A DNA stretch of 64,000 nt, from contig CM056391.1 in NCBI GenBank assembly GCA_029718625.1, positions 4,364,933-4,428,932 on the forward strand, given 5' to 3'. Numbering within the stretch: the stretch's first letter is position 1; every line of letters begins with the position of its first letter. The translations under genes and the position numbers were made by a program. This document shows positions 12,476 through 23,620 of the stretch, piece after piece. Below the pieces are notes generated by a model. It was not told where the DNA came from, did not search any database, and was given only the letters and a program-made list of their open reading frames with translations. Source of the DNA: Synaphobranchus kaupii (lineage: Eukaryota > Chordata > Actinopteri > Anguilliformes > Synaphobranchidae).

Positions 12476-13796
12476 GTCACACATGATAAGAACTGTCCGT
12501 GAAGCCATTGATTTCATTGACATCTCCGGTCATTCATAATTCACTTCCAGGATGCAACGCGATGGATTTAAATCAAGAAATCCAGAAAGAAACGTAAATC
12601 ACTATGTTGGTGACGGGCCCTCAGTTTTGTAGTGGCTTCTCCCGCTGGGTTTCAGTTACGCCGTTGCGCTCGGTCATTCTTGAGCATTTTATCCTCCAGC
12701 CGATAAAGCGCCACTTCATCCTGTCATCCGTTTTATTTTTATTGTTCACTGGTTATGCAACATCGCGTTTCCCTGCATACCTCAAACCAATCGATTTCCC
12801 CCGTACTGACCAGCTCGGCTGTTTCACACCATCGTTTATCTTCCCGGAGAGACGGTCTGCACGTCAAACCCTGGGGCCAAGGGTAGAGGCAAGTTTGCAA
12901 ATCAAATTTCATGTACCTTTGAAATGTACATTTCAATTTCAAGCCCATTTATGGTTCACAGTCCACATTAATTTTAATGCACTTTGAGTGACAGGTTTAT
13001 GCTCATGATTACTTTGTTTCTCATGCAAGATAGTCAAGAGTTTGACATTCACTGAAATTAAAGACTAATATTGTGTTTCAATATTAGTCTTCAAAAGGTG
13101 AAGCTTGCTTAGATCTGTTATTAGAATGAAATAACGGACAAAGCCCATTGTTACTCTCCATTCTGCACACATTTTAAAAATTTGTTGATGAACCAGGTTT
13201 GGGCTCAAACATCTATGCTGCTGCCCTTAAAGTTTCATCAGTAAACAAAGTTTTGCTTTCAGTCTTATCTCTAATCTCTCAAGGCAGCAGACAAACCGAA
13301 AACATCACGTTTTTTACAAAATACTGAAATATTCAGCCTCCAGAATGAGTCTCACACCTTCGCTGAAATTCTTGATGAACCAGCAGGACATGTTGAGAAT
13401 TGTGTAAAGGGAACTTTTAATTACATGCATTATAATTAGGATGTGAGAATTTAATAGATTTCCAAAAGATGATAAATCCAAACCGTCTCCCCTTTGATTA
13501 CCTGTGATTACTGTATTTACTACTCTGGAGACAATTAAGAAACAGGCTTAATTACTCTCCTGATGATCTGACCTACAACAGTAATTACCTTCATCAAGTT
13601 ACCTTCATGAAGATGTAGGTTACGTATAATAGATTGCTTTGTTTCTGATTCACTGAACTGGGAAAATTAATGCAGATATAGCTATAGCCCAGCTAACAGT
13701 AATCTATATGAGGATATTTATTTGAAAACAATTAAGGAAAGCCAGAACTTGTTGTGCATAGTGAGTGTATTGCTTGTCTTTGTTATAGTAGGGCAG
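12476..13796. other. Unique stretch, AT-rich, candidate regulatory DNA
   Basis: No gene recognised. 13400-13600 is rich in TAAT/ATTA cores, compatible with homeodomain-type binding but not evidence of it. It contains the 13-bp-stem hairpin at 13061-13091. The 127-codon frame at 12604-12987 resembles nothing I know. Confidence 0.5.
13061..13091. repeat. Perfect 13-bp inverted repeat
   Basis: AAGACTAATATTG, a 5-base loop, then CAATATTAGTCTT. It is AT-rich and lies outside any recognised transposon. Confidence 0.9.
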
Positions 13797-13960
13797 GAGA
13801 AGGCAACCCTGTTCCTGGAGTGCCAGAGACGGTCCTGGTTTTTGCTCCATCCAAACTTTACTGCATAAAACTGAATTAATTTTAATGAATGCAGGTGACC
13901 ATGTGCTGGAGACAGACCGCTATGCTAATCCTGCCCTCAAATCTAAATCCGGCCCTGGAT
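13797..13960. mobile_element. Possible hAT-MITE relative, decayed
   Basis: 'GGCAACCCTGTTCCTGGAG' resembles the ends of the 39.3-kb element ('CCTGTTCCTGGAGATCTACC'), but I could not find a matching opposite end. Low confidence. Confidence 0.3.
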
Positions 13961-14138
13961 TTCTTTTCTCCCAGGTAATTAACTGAACAATTATTGCTAC
14001 TGATTGGCCAGACTGTCTTCACACCTGACTCCCAGGTAAAGGGAGGGTGGAAATCAAGCAGTTCTCAGCCCCCGCGGACCATGATTTGAGTAACAGGGCC
14101 CTAGAACATGAAGGCACTATCGTGGTTATGGTTTAAAA

Positions 14139-14337
14139 TGTAGAGATAGCATGTAGCATGTAGAGATAGCGTGTAGAGATAGCGTGTAGAGATAGCGTGT
14201 AGATATAGCGTGTAGAGATAGCGTGTAGATATAGCGTGTAGAGATAGCGTGTAGAGATAGCATGTAGCATGTAGAGATAGCGTGTAGATATAGCGTGTAG
14301 AGATAGCATGTAGCATGTAGAGATAGCATGTAGAGAT
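14139..14337. repeat. 13-bp minisatellite
   Basis: Tandem GTGTAGAGATAGC with variants (GATATAGC, and an extra ATGTAGC). About 15 copies. The minus strand is open in all frames, which produces spurious peptides. Confidence 0.92.
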
Positions 14338-14474
14338 GCCGGGTAGCTCATTCTGGTGAGCCACTGCTCCAGTATACAGCTGCACTCCATGGTCTGATAC
14401 AAACTATGGGCTCATGCACAGTTGGCCACATTGTCACTCAGGTGACAGGTTTCAGGTGACAAAGTATCCTCTAA

Positions 14475-14656
14475 CACGGGGAATGTCATCCTTTTCTGAT
14501 CCAGGGACCCCCACTCAGACTCAAAGGGCATCTAGGGGGACCCCTATAATAAGTTAAGAAAGGTTACATTTAAAACAAATGCCCAAATCTATATATAGTC
14601 ATTTCATATCAAGTCTGGCCTAGGACCTTCAAGAACTCCCAGGTTGAAAACCCAGG
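14475..14656 (-). mobile_element. hAT MITE, minus-strand copy of the 20.6-kb family
   Basis: It ends in GTTGAAAACCCAGG, the exact reverse complement of the start of the 20639 copy (CCTGGGTTTTCAAC). It shares 'GATCCAGGGACCCCCAC' and a matching AT-rich centre in inverted order. The other end is eroded ('CACGGGGAATGTCATCC'). No clean target duplication. Confidence 0.85.
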
Positions 14657-15712
14657 TTCTACCTCTGACCCACCTGGGCACCTGGGACCTGACCTATACC
14701 TATCCCAGCTGCATCACCTGTCCGTTTCTATGGGAACTCATCTCCGCCCAGGTCGGCTCATTACGGCGTGGAACAGACGCATGTTTCACGAGCATCGGAT
14801 GCGGTGCACAGACAGGAAGTCCACACAGTTGTGATGGGGTATTGCGGAGGGGAATGAGCGTACGTAAAAAAGTCGAAACCAGACAAACTTGCGTTCCCAC
14901 AGGACACAGAAACAATTTCAAAATGTGGAGAAAGCATTTCTCTGTCTGCTCTTAAAGTTCCCCTCTTATCATTTATTCATAAGGCCAAGCAAAGCAGGGA
15001 TACACACAGCTGTGCTCGGAGAAAACATATTTTGTTTGTGCTAAATTTGTCTGGAGATTTAAAGGTGAATCACCCGATTTGTAGACACGATGAAGACATG
15101 ACAGGCCTTTCTATTGTGTAACTTGTTGAATTACTTGATAATTTGGGAAATAAGACGATGTGGGATTAAATGTCAGCTGACTGGGAGGACAGTGATACTG
15201 TGGGTGGTTGTTTCAGAGGTCTCTGGGAGCCTGTTCAAACTGTGAATTGTCTCTATTTAATAGCATCCTACATAATGTGCAAAGCAACCGCATATAAACA
15301 CACACCCACAGTGGGCAGCTGTCCCGTCGGCTGAGCTGTGGTACTAGGCTGGGTAACCTAGTGGGAGACAGATAACAGCATATCACTAAAATGCAGGTGC
15401 ATGCTGTCCTTATTTCAGCGTTCCAGCTGTTTGTTTCTACAGCAACGGTGCAGCCTCCTTTTATCCTAAAAGCAAAAGTCTTAAAACTGCGTTTGTCTAC
15501 GGGTAAAATTAAACTGGCTGACCTAGTTGCAAGCTAAAGCTAAGTGGACGCATAGAATGTAGAAGTTCAAAGCGAATGTGGGCGTGCTGCATTGTTGCTG
15601 GGAAGATCTTCCTTAGGAGCGCTGATCGCTGTTGCCAGGGACCGGTTCACTCTGGACTCTGTGATACATCATTATTGACCTGTAAAAAAATCAGAGAGGA
15701 AAGAGCAGGAGT
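14657..15712. other. Unique non-coding stretch
   Basis: No recognisable gene or repeat. The 103-codon frame at 14644-14955 and its antisense counterpart have no familiar motif. Confidence 0.6.
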
Positions 15713-16168
15713 CCAGGGGGTTATACTACAAAGTAGGATTACTGAGTTAGCTGGATAACTGCACTGAGTAAGAGAAGCAGGATTACTGAGTTAGCTGGAT
15801 AACTGCACTGAGTAAGAGAAGCAGGATTACTGAGTTAGCTGGATAACCGCACTGAGTAAGAGAAGCAGGATTACTGAGTTAGCTGGGTAACTGCACTGAG
15901 TAAGAGAAGCAGGATTACTGAGTTAGCTGGATAACTGCACTGAGTAAGAGAAGCAGGATTACTGAGTTAGCTGGGTAACTGCACTGAGTAAAACCTGGAA
16001 CCCTCCCAAATCTGCAACATGGAATGAAGTAAAAAAGAGCTTCTCTAGGTGCAGTCATCCAGCTAACTCAGTAATCCAGCTAACTCAGTTATCCAGCTAA
16101 CTCAGTAATCCAGCTAACTCAGTAATCCAGCTAACTCAGTAATCCAGCTTTGGGAAATACCCCCCAGG
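15713..16168. mobile_element. Foldback element with tandemly repeated arms
   Basis: The left end is CCAGGGGGTTATACTACAAA, followed by GTAGGATTACTGAGTTAGC. The right end read in reverse is CCTGGGGGGTATTTCCCAAA, followed by GCTGGATTACTGAGTTAGC. The left arm is expanded as a 44-bp unit in six copies (starts 15736, 15780, 15824, 15868, 15912, 15956). The right arm is expanded as a 17-bp unit AATCCAGCTAACTCAGT, about five copies (16060-16150). A single-arm relative lies at 10030-10144. No target duplication was found. Confidence 0.85.
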
Positions 16169-16265
16169 TGTGCCGACGCAAAGCCATCTTGTCCAGACTC
16201 TTCTACCTAACCTATTCACATCTCCTCCTTTTCAGCACTTAGGCACTGTTATCACCCCTAACTAA

Positions 16266-16311
16266 GGGGGGGGGGGGGGGGGGAGGGGAGGGGGGGGGGG
16301 GGGGGGGGGGG
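16266..16311. repeat. Poly-G tract
   Basis: About 46 bases, almost all G with two A interruptions. Such a run could form G-quadruplexes, and assembly or read error is also likely in it. Confidence 0.9.
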
Positions 16312-17092
16312 TAACATAGGGCAGTAACATAGGTGGGGAAATAATAAGCAAAAACGTATGGAACAAAAATCAGAACAAAGATTTATTATAAACATGGAAA
16401 CCTAGGAAGTGTAAAGATGTCAGGGTGACCTAAGCCAAAACAATAAATGAACCCATACTCCCTAGAATGGAAGGAAAAAGCTTCTTCCAAGCATCTGAAG
16501 TGTGTATCATGGAAAGTGGAGTATATATAAGTGGAGCTAAATGTTCTTAACTAACCAGTCCTGCTCCTACACTCTCAGACATGAAGCTGCAGTGGAGGTA
16601 CATGGTTCTACTTTGAGGAGCACATTTCCCAGATTTACCCTGAAAGTACAATAATGTACTAATAAGTACCTTTTCAAGCTTAAAAGGAACAAATTAATTA
16701 CATACTGCTGGTTAGGAGTACAATTGTTATGTACCTATAGGGTATCACTCCAGACGAGCGTTTCTACACTTTTAGTGCACTTTTTGTGTTGTTTTTTTTG
16801 GAACAGTGTGGAACAGTCACAACAGAGCTTCAGATATGTTTTTGCAGCTGCTGTGCACTGTGGATAATGAGTTCATAACTCTTGGGTTTAATTTTGTAAT
16901 ATCAAACACTGTTGTGATAATAGCTATGTTGCTATATTAATCTCAAGTGCCCACCAGAGAGAGAATTCTCTACTCTCTACCCCGGTGATCTACAAAAGTA
17001 GATAAAATAGAACAAAATCACATCTCAAACTGAAATATTAGACAACCACAGTGGCTGCTGGGTTTCACTGTCTTTCAGCACTGAAGTGCTCA
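16312..17092. other. Unique non-coding stretch
   Basis: No gene or repeat recognised. Confidence 0.6.
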
Positions 17093-17353
17093 TTTTGAGT
17101 CACTGACTGGCTAAAGAGTCGGACACTCCTTTTGAGTCACTGACTGGCTAAAGAGTCGGACACTCCTTTTGAGTCACTGACTGGCTAAAGAGTCGGACAC
17201 TCCTTTTGAGTCACTGACTGGCTAAAGAGTCGGACACTCCTTTTGAGTCACTGACTGGCTGAAGAGTCGGACAGTCCTTTTGAGTCACTGACTGGCTGAA
17301 GAGTCGGACACTCATTTTGAGTCACTGACTGGCTAAAGAGTCGGACACTCCTT
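17093..17353. repeat. 37-bp minisatellite
   Basis: Seven tandem copies of a 37-bp unit containing 'TTTTGAGTCACTGACTGGCT' and 'AAAGAGTCGGACACTCC'. Starts at 17101, 17138, 17175, 17212, 17249, 17286 and 17323. Only a few single-base variants (GCTGAAG, ACAGTCC, ACTCATT) occur. Confidence 0.95.
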
Positions 17354-18070
17354 TGTTTCCAAGGCCTAAACTGGCTCCTGATTGAAATAAAACCACAAAC
17401 ATCTGGAGACACTTTGACACACACAAGTGTATCACACATCAGTAAATACAGGATACATTTCAGGTAACTCTAAAGCATCTTATAAAGGGACAGTATGCCT
17501 CCAGAGGTTGTACACCATGTATATTAGCCCATCATTCTTAAAAACGTTACGTTTCATCTCATTTTTTTGGTTGTAGTCGGGTCTTATGGCACTGCAGTCA
17601 AGGAGAGAAGTACCGACAGGATATAGAAACTGGTATTTAGGTTAATAATTGTGAATAAACGCTATAAAATGAATGTGTCATACGTACTGCGTTGCTGTAC
17701 AAGCTGTTTTGGAGCTAAGACCTGTAGGCTATTTTCTTACGTTAGACCACAAAAATCCCAAATTCCCCCATAACTTCTCCAAATATCCTTCATTGCACAT
17801 AAAACCTGTCTGGGCCAATCTGTGAACATACACTAACATACTACACACTGAGCTAATATTTAAACACCCAGAGAGTGAGCCATCTCTTTAAAGAAGGCAG
17901 ATTTGCAAGTTGCTGGCATGCTGACAGCTGGGGGTGATGGCGGGTCAGATGATGGCAGGTCAAATGGGCCAGATCAGATTTGCTTTGCTGGACTGAGTAA
18001 CACCGTAAATGGGCATGGCGCTCAAAACACGGCATTTAAATGCAGCATCCACATCACAGCACTTAACAAT
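17354..18070. other. Unique non-coding stretch
   Basis: No gene or repeat recognised. Confidence 0.6.
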
Positions 18071-18557
18071 TAGCCTTAAGGTGTAGGCTAAGTTTAGAAA
18101 TATGTGATTAGAATGTTCTTAACTGAACATTCTAATGCTGATGTAACAATCATAGATATACAGTAGAATCATAGATGTGACATATTATGTAATGTAATAG
18201 TAATTTGGAATTCTGAAATGGAACAATTTGGCAGCCATCTTACCTGGGTACAGCTATAACAGGAACCTATGGCAAAAGTGTCATGTACTTTCTAACCCAC
18301 TGTGATGTCATAATCGGGTCTCAAAAGCCAGATAGCTGATGATTGAGTCATAGATATAAAACCATGGTTACTGGCCACCATCTTACCCGGGTATGGTCTC
18401 AAAAATTGTGCCACTAAACTAATCTATGGTTCTATATCTATAGTAACAATCACTACTTGTAACTCAAAGCAATGGAGTTCTAGAACCCTGACTTAGAATT
18501 CTGAAAAAACATTTAAAAAAAATAAATAAATAAAAACTACTCTTCAAAGGGTCGTAA
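18071..18557 (+). mobile_element. piggyBac-like MITE, copy split by a 290-bp insertion
   Basis: The left part 'AAGGTGTAGGC' to 'CTGATGTAACAATCA' and the right part 'CACTACTTGTAACTCAAAG' to 'CTCTTCAAAGGGTCGTAA' match the uninterrupted 6.2-kb copy on either side of 18153-18442. The right TTAA has mutated to GTAA. Confidence 0.8.
18153..18442. mobile_element. Small TIR element inserted in the piggyBac-like MITE
   Basis: Flanked by GTAACAATCA on both sides (18143-18152 and 18443-18452), where the intact MITE has it once. Ends are inverted: TAGATATA then GAATCATAG on the left, and in reverse TATAGATATAGAACCATAG on the right. About 290 bp, no coding capacity. The 8-10 bp duplication fits hAT- or Mutator-type insertion; the exact boundary is ambiguous because of overlapping bases. 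Confidence 0.78.
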
Positions 18558-18903
18558 GGAAGTCCTACTTCACGCACAATACGTCCAGCCTAATGATGAT
18601 GATCTATGACGGCAACATTAAACAAATGTCATGTCTTTCAGAAAGTTCATATATATCTCTTTCACTCAAAAGTTAAACGTGTTATTGTCCATCACGCGAC
18701 GAGAATAACAAAGTTAATTATTTACCGTGTTCGCTGTTGAAATGTTAATGTTCTTATTATTATGCAGATTGCTCTACCAAGACACCCTGACATTTTTAAT
18801 TTGGCAGATACGAGACGCATGGATATCTGGAGGCACGGGGGATGAACGTGAACCCCACCAAAATCAGTCACCCTTTCAGCATGTCTAAAAAAAACACCAG
18901 TGG
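18558..18903. other. Unique stretch
   Basis: Nothing recognised. Confidence 0.55.
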
Positions 18904-20448
18904 CACCTCCCCACAGTAACACACTCTTATTAATGTGATTCAGACTACACCTCCCCACAGTAACACACTCTTATTAATGTGATTCAGGCTACACCTCCCC
19001 ACAGTAACACACTCTTATTAATATGATTCAGGCTACATCTCCCCACAGTAACACACTCTTATTAATGTGATTCAGGCTACACCTCCCCACAGTAACACAC
19101 TCTTATTAATATGATTCAGGCTACATCTCCCCACAGTAACACTCTTATTGATGTGATTCAGGCTACACCTCCCCACAGTAACACACTCTTATTAATGTGA
19201 TTCAGGCTACACCTCCCCACAGTAACACACTCTTATTAATGTGATTCAGGCTACACCTCCCCACAGTAACACACTCTTATTAATGTGATTCAGGCTACAC
19301 CTCCCCAAAGTAACACACTCTTATTAATGTGATTCAGACTACACCTCCCCACAGTAACACACTCTTATTAATATGATTCAGGCTACATCTCCCCACAGTA
19401 ACACACTCTTATTAATGTGATTCAGGCTACACCTCCCCACAGTAACACACTCTTATTAATGTGATTCAGGCTACACCTCCCCACAGTAACACACTCTTAT
19501 TAATGTGATTCAGGCTACACCTCCCCAAAGTAACACACTCTTATTAATGTGATTCAGACTACACCTCCCCACAGTAACACACTCTTATTAATGTGATTCA
19601 GGCTACATCTCCCCACAGTAACACACTCTTAATAATATGATTCAGGCTACACCTCCCCACAGTAACACACTCTTATTAATGTGATTCAGGCTACATCTCC
19701 CCACAGTAACACACTCTTATTAATGTGATTCAGGCTACACCTCCCCACAGTAACACACTCTTATTAATGTGATTCAGGCTACATCTCCCCACAGTAACAC
19801 ACTCTTATTAATGTGATTCAGGCTACACCTCCCCACAGTAACACACTCTTATTAATATGATTCAGGCTACATCTCCCCACAGTAACACACTCTTATTAAT
19901 GTGATTCAGGCTACAGATCCCCACAGTAACACACTCTTATTAATATGATTCAGGCTACATCTCCCCACAGTAACACACTCTTATTAATGTGATTCAGGCT
20001 ACATCTCCCCACAGTAACACACTCTTATTAATGTGATTCAGGCTACACCTCCCCACAGTAACACACTCTTATTAATATGATTCAGGCTACACCTCCCCAC
20101 AGTAACACACTCTTATTAATATGATTCAGGCTACATCTCCCCACAGTAACACACTCTTATTAATGTGATTCAGGCTACACCTCCCCACAGTAACACACTC
20201 TTCTTAATATGATTCAGGCTACATCTCCCCACAGTAACACACTCTTATTAATGTGATTCAGGCTACACCTCCCCACAGTAACACACTCTTATTAATATGA
20301 TTCAGGCTACATCTCCCCACAGTAACACACTCTTATTAATATGATTCAGACTACACCTCCCCACAGTAACACACTCTTATTAATGTGATTCAGGCTACAT
20401 CTCCCCACAGTAACACACTCTTATTAATATGATTCAGGCTACAGATCC
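18904..20448. repeat. 44-bp minisatellite
   Basis: About 35 head-to-tail copies of a 44-bp unit with 'CTCCCCACAGTAACACACTC' and 'TTATTAATGTGATTCAGGC'. One unit near 19131 is 42 bp (missing AC). Two main unit types occur: TACACCTCC and TACATCTCC, the latter usually following AATATGATT. The 'CCCCAAAGTAAC' variant followed by GATTCAGAC occurs at 19307 and 19527, exactly five units apart. Confidence 0.96.
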
Positions 20449-20638
20449 AGCGCAATTATGAACACGTTTTTCACTGTCTGACTGTTTCTTTCAAATCAGC
20501 ACAAACAGAGCCATGCAAGACGTGTCCAGAGAAAGTTTACAACAAGCACTTTGTGAGTGTGTTTGATTAAGCTGCTCTCATTTCATATTTTACCACGTCA
20601 CACACACATCGGGGCGAGTCATCATTAGTGGTGTAGGA
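20449..20638. other. Unique spacer
   Basis: Short unique DNA. Its last 8 bases (20631-20638) are the left target duplication of the following MITE. Confidence 0.6.
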
Positions 20639-20861
20639 CCTGGGTTTTCAACAAGGGGTCTGCAGACCCCTGGGAGTTCTTGAATGTACTGTCAGCAGTC
20701 CCTGGCCAGACTTGATATGCAATGCCTTTTTCTTTTTATATAGATTTCAAAATATAAAGTTTTAAATATAGCCTAACCCTTTTTAACTTATGTTGGGGGT
20801 CCCCTGGATGCCTTTGAGCCTGGGTGGGGGTCCCTGGATTAGAAAAGGTTGAGAACCCCTG
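20639..20861 (+). mobile_element. hAT MITE with 8-bp target duplication
   Basis: The element begins CCTGGGTTTTCAAC and ends GTTGAGAACCCCTG, imperfect inverted ends of hAT type. It is flanked by GTGTAGGA (20631-20638) and GTGTCGGA (20862-20869), one mismatch. 223 bp, non-coding. A reverse-orientation relative is at 14475-14656. Confidence 0.88.
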
Positions 20862-20907
20862 GTGTCGGAAAAAAGTCAAGCTGCAACCAAACTAGAAAAT
20901 TAAGTGC

Positions 20908-20908
<1 letters not shown>

Positions 20909-20956
<48 letters not shown>
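20909..20956. repeat. (ATT)n microsatellite
   Basis: About 16 uninterrupted ATT repeats. Confidence 0.95.
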
Positions 20957-20959
<3 letters not shown>

Positions 20960-21054
20960 AGTTTAGAATGTACAATGAAGCTTATACTCAAAAGCACAAA
21001 ACATACATGTGTTTCAGGTAACTCAGGCAGTTCTTCTTGTACCTGAGTATGTCA

Positions 21055-21068
21055 GACACACGCACACA

Positions 21069-21113
<45 letters not shown>
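21055..21113. repeat. (CA)n microsatellite
   Basis: About 29 CA dinucleotides with two early interruptions. Confidence 0.95.
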
Positions 21114-22207
21114 TCCACTTTGCTCAGATCAGGAAACTATTCAAAATTCAATGAATGGACTGAAAAAATGGCTAAAATATTTGATGCTGAATTTTTCAAT
21201 AAATTAATTTACTTACAATTGTTCTCCTAAACCGAAACAGAATGGACCCAAATACATAAGTTATATACTGCAATATATACAGTACATATATACTGCAAGC
21301 CACACATAGACCCGGACATGTGCAGTACAGGCACATGCTTCTGTTAAACAAACAGTAACTAACATGCATCCCTGTAAAAAGAACACTGTCTCACCAATGC
21401 TGCATTTCCCCTGCTGCGCCCAGCCATAAATCAGGCCTGCTCAGGCTTGTGTGAGTAGATTGGTGTTCAGCACATCATTTTGTGTCAGTTAACTCACACG
21501 TATTATGAACGCTCTCCCACGTAGCACACCGTATCTGTGAATGTTTTCCAGTCCGCTGCTACCTCTGCAGAGCTGGAACAAACTGGATATATTTCTGAAA
21601 TGTGTAGAGCGCAAGATTAGCGAATCATTTTTTTAATCAATTTATGTAACGGTTAATGTTATTACCTCCGTCCGTGCTCACTTAATGTTGCTGCAAATAT
21701 GTTGTGTGTGTGTGCTAACTGAGCCTTTAAAACATTTAACCGTCACCCGCTGTAGTGTGTGCACTCAACCAACACTCTCACCTGCGATCCAGTGACTGTT
21801 TCTCACACTACAAACCGCACAATACGCAACAGGAGAGCTAGCACCAATCGTGCAAGGGCGCCTCTCTCACCGTATGACAACTGGTAACCAGCAGGCGTGT
21901 GATGAGCTTCCACACAGTATTAGGTCTACTGATAGTCCCCTGTTTTTAAATCTTGCCCTAAAACCCACTGTTATAAAATTACCTTCCATATATGGCAGAT
22001 AGCTACTAGCCGTCAATCTTTTTATTTTTATTTTTCCTTTTTACCACTGGGTTTTAATGCTGCCATTTCATCATCTCCTTTTACTGGTTCCTTTGTTTTT
22101 CTTCTACTGTGTTTATTGTTTTATTTATCTTTTATATTGCTACTTTCTTATATTGCTATTTTATTTGCAGTATTCTTCTCTTTTATGCTGCTGTTTTATG
22201 GTATCCT
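21114..22207. other. Unique non-coding stretch
   Basis: No gene recognised. The end (22020-22200) is T-rich, with TTTTATTT and TTTATATTGCTA patterns, and may belong to the 3' UTR of the LINE whose tail follows. Confidence 0.5.
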
Positions 22208-22292
22208 ATAACCTGTAATTAGTATTTTAAATGTTTTTGGTGTGGAAAACACTTTGTGCTCTCTGCATGAAAGGTGCTATATAAATAAAACG
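22208..22292 (+). mobile_element. LINE 3'-tail fragment
   Basis: 'ACACTTTGTGCTCTCTGCAT' followed by 'GAAAGGTGCTATATAAATAA' is close to the tail at 42511-42583 ('CACATTGTGTTAC', 'GAAATGTGCTCTATAAATAA'). Both look like 3' ends of the same broad non-LTR group. Confidence 0.65.
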
Positions 22293-23560
22293 TACTGTTA
22301 GTATCATTCTGAGAATCAACTGGATCTCTTCTGCAGTGGTAACCTGAAGAATCCTTGCCAACTTAAGTCCACCCAATCCTGGTAGGACAAAGCTGACCTA
22401 CCCCTGCCCACTCCAAGTCACGGTTGGGGTAATGACTGGCGGAAGACACTGTATGGACTGGAGGTAGAAATGAGTGGTTTATGTAACTGACAGCATTCCA
22501 TTCAATACATAACTAATGGGTCACATGCTGAACCCAAACTCAAGGCCTCTTCACTATAAATTTGTTTGATTTAAATGTTTTAATTTCTTATGGGGGAGAT
22601 GTTTTGTTTAAGGCAGGTGTGTGAGGAGCAGGAGGGAGGCCATTTTGTAAGAAGCAGCGTTGAGTTCTCTTCTCGGAAAAACATGCAGTTTCTGTTATAT
22701 ATGCATTTTTTTTAATGAATGACTTTTTGTAATACTCCACATCTCAGATGGTTTAAAATTATTCTGCAAAGTAGCAGCCAGTATCAACTACGGTCCACAT
22801 ACTTATCCATGCTAACGCAACAATGAATTAAATGTTCCACTGATGTGTTTTTTTAAATATTCATGGGATTCGGTGCACAGTATGACCAGTGTTCAGCTTC
22901 ATTCCATTACCTATTGAAAAATGAAAGTGTCCCGGCGTTGAGCGTAATCTAACAGATGTCATTCGCTTTGTGTTCCAGTCGTCTGATGATTCCCAGATCC
23001 CATCTGGATTGGCTGAAGCCAAACGCAGGAACTGCCAGCCTTATTTCAAATGGCAAACTTAAATGCCTTTTTTTTTTTCTTTTTTTTTTAAATAGAAGCC
23101 AAGATGGGTTTCATGTATTAATTATATTCTGACATTTCTGCAGACGCCCGGGCCACAAACACAGAGGGCTTGAGCAGCAGTATCAGAAGCAGAGGAGGGC
23201 TAAGAAAGAGAAGGGCAATTTCTCATATAACCATTATCTGTTTACGTGCACCAGGAAATACATACCACAAGATCACTTACTGCCTCTGCAAACAACCAAA
23301 TACTGATTCAATAAGGGGGGTTTTGTCCAAATGGGAGGATGCACAGAGATCTCTAAACATGTAGACCAACAGGAAATGAGAGAACAGGGAGCTAAATAAG
23401 GAGAACTTTAAATACATTTGCAGAAGAGCCGGATTGGAAGAATGATGTGGACTTGTTGCAGTAAGACTTCACAATATTGTAGCGCCGCTTTAATGTGTGT
23501 GGAAGCTGGGGACAAGGAGCACTGCAGTTATTGTGCATCTAAGCTTGGTTTTAATTTAAG
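22293..23560. other. Unique non-coding stretch
   Basis: No gene recognised. T runs near 23070-23090. Short open frames only. Confidence 0.55.
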
Positions 23561-23620
23561 GGGTGGCAGTGTAGCATAATGGGTACGGAGCCGAGCTTTT
23601 ATCTCAGAGGCTGCGGGCAC
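23561..23620 (+). mobile_element. SINE head fragment
   Basis: 'GGGGTGGCAGTGTAGCATAA' and 'AGGCTGCGGGC' match the 5' head of the 12.0-kb SINE, including the A-box region. The copy stops where the B box should be, at the start of the piggyBac-like MITE, and no SINE remainder appears on the far side. Confidence 0.72.

Noticed and set aside
12604..12987. 127-codon frame
   Set aside because: No similarity to known proteins that I can recognise; size is within chance for a 64-kb window.
18904..20448. CRISPR-like array
   Set aside because: Repeats are head-to-tail with no unique spacers, and the context is a eukaryotic genome.
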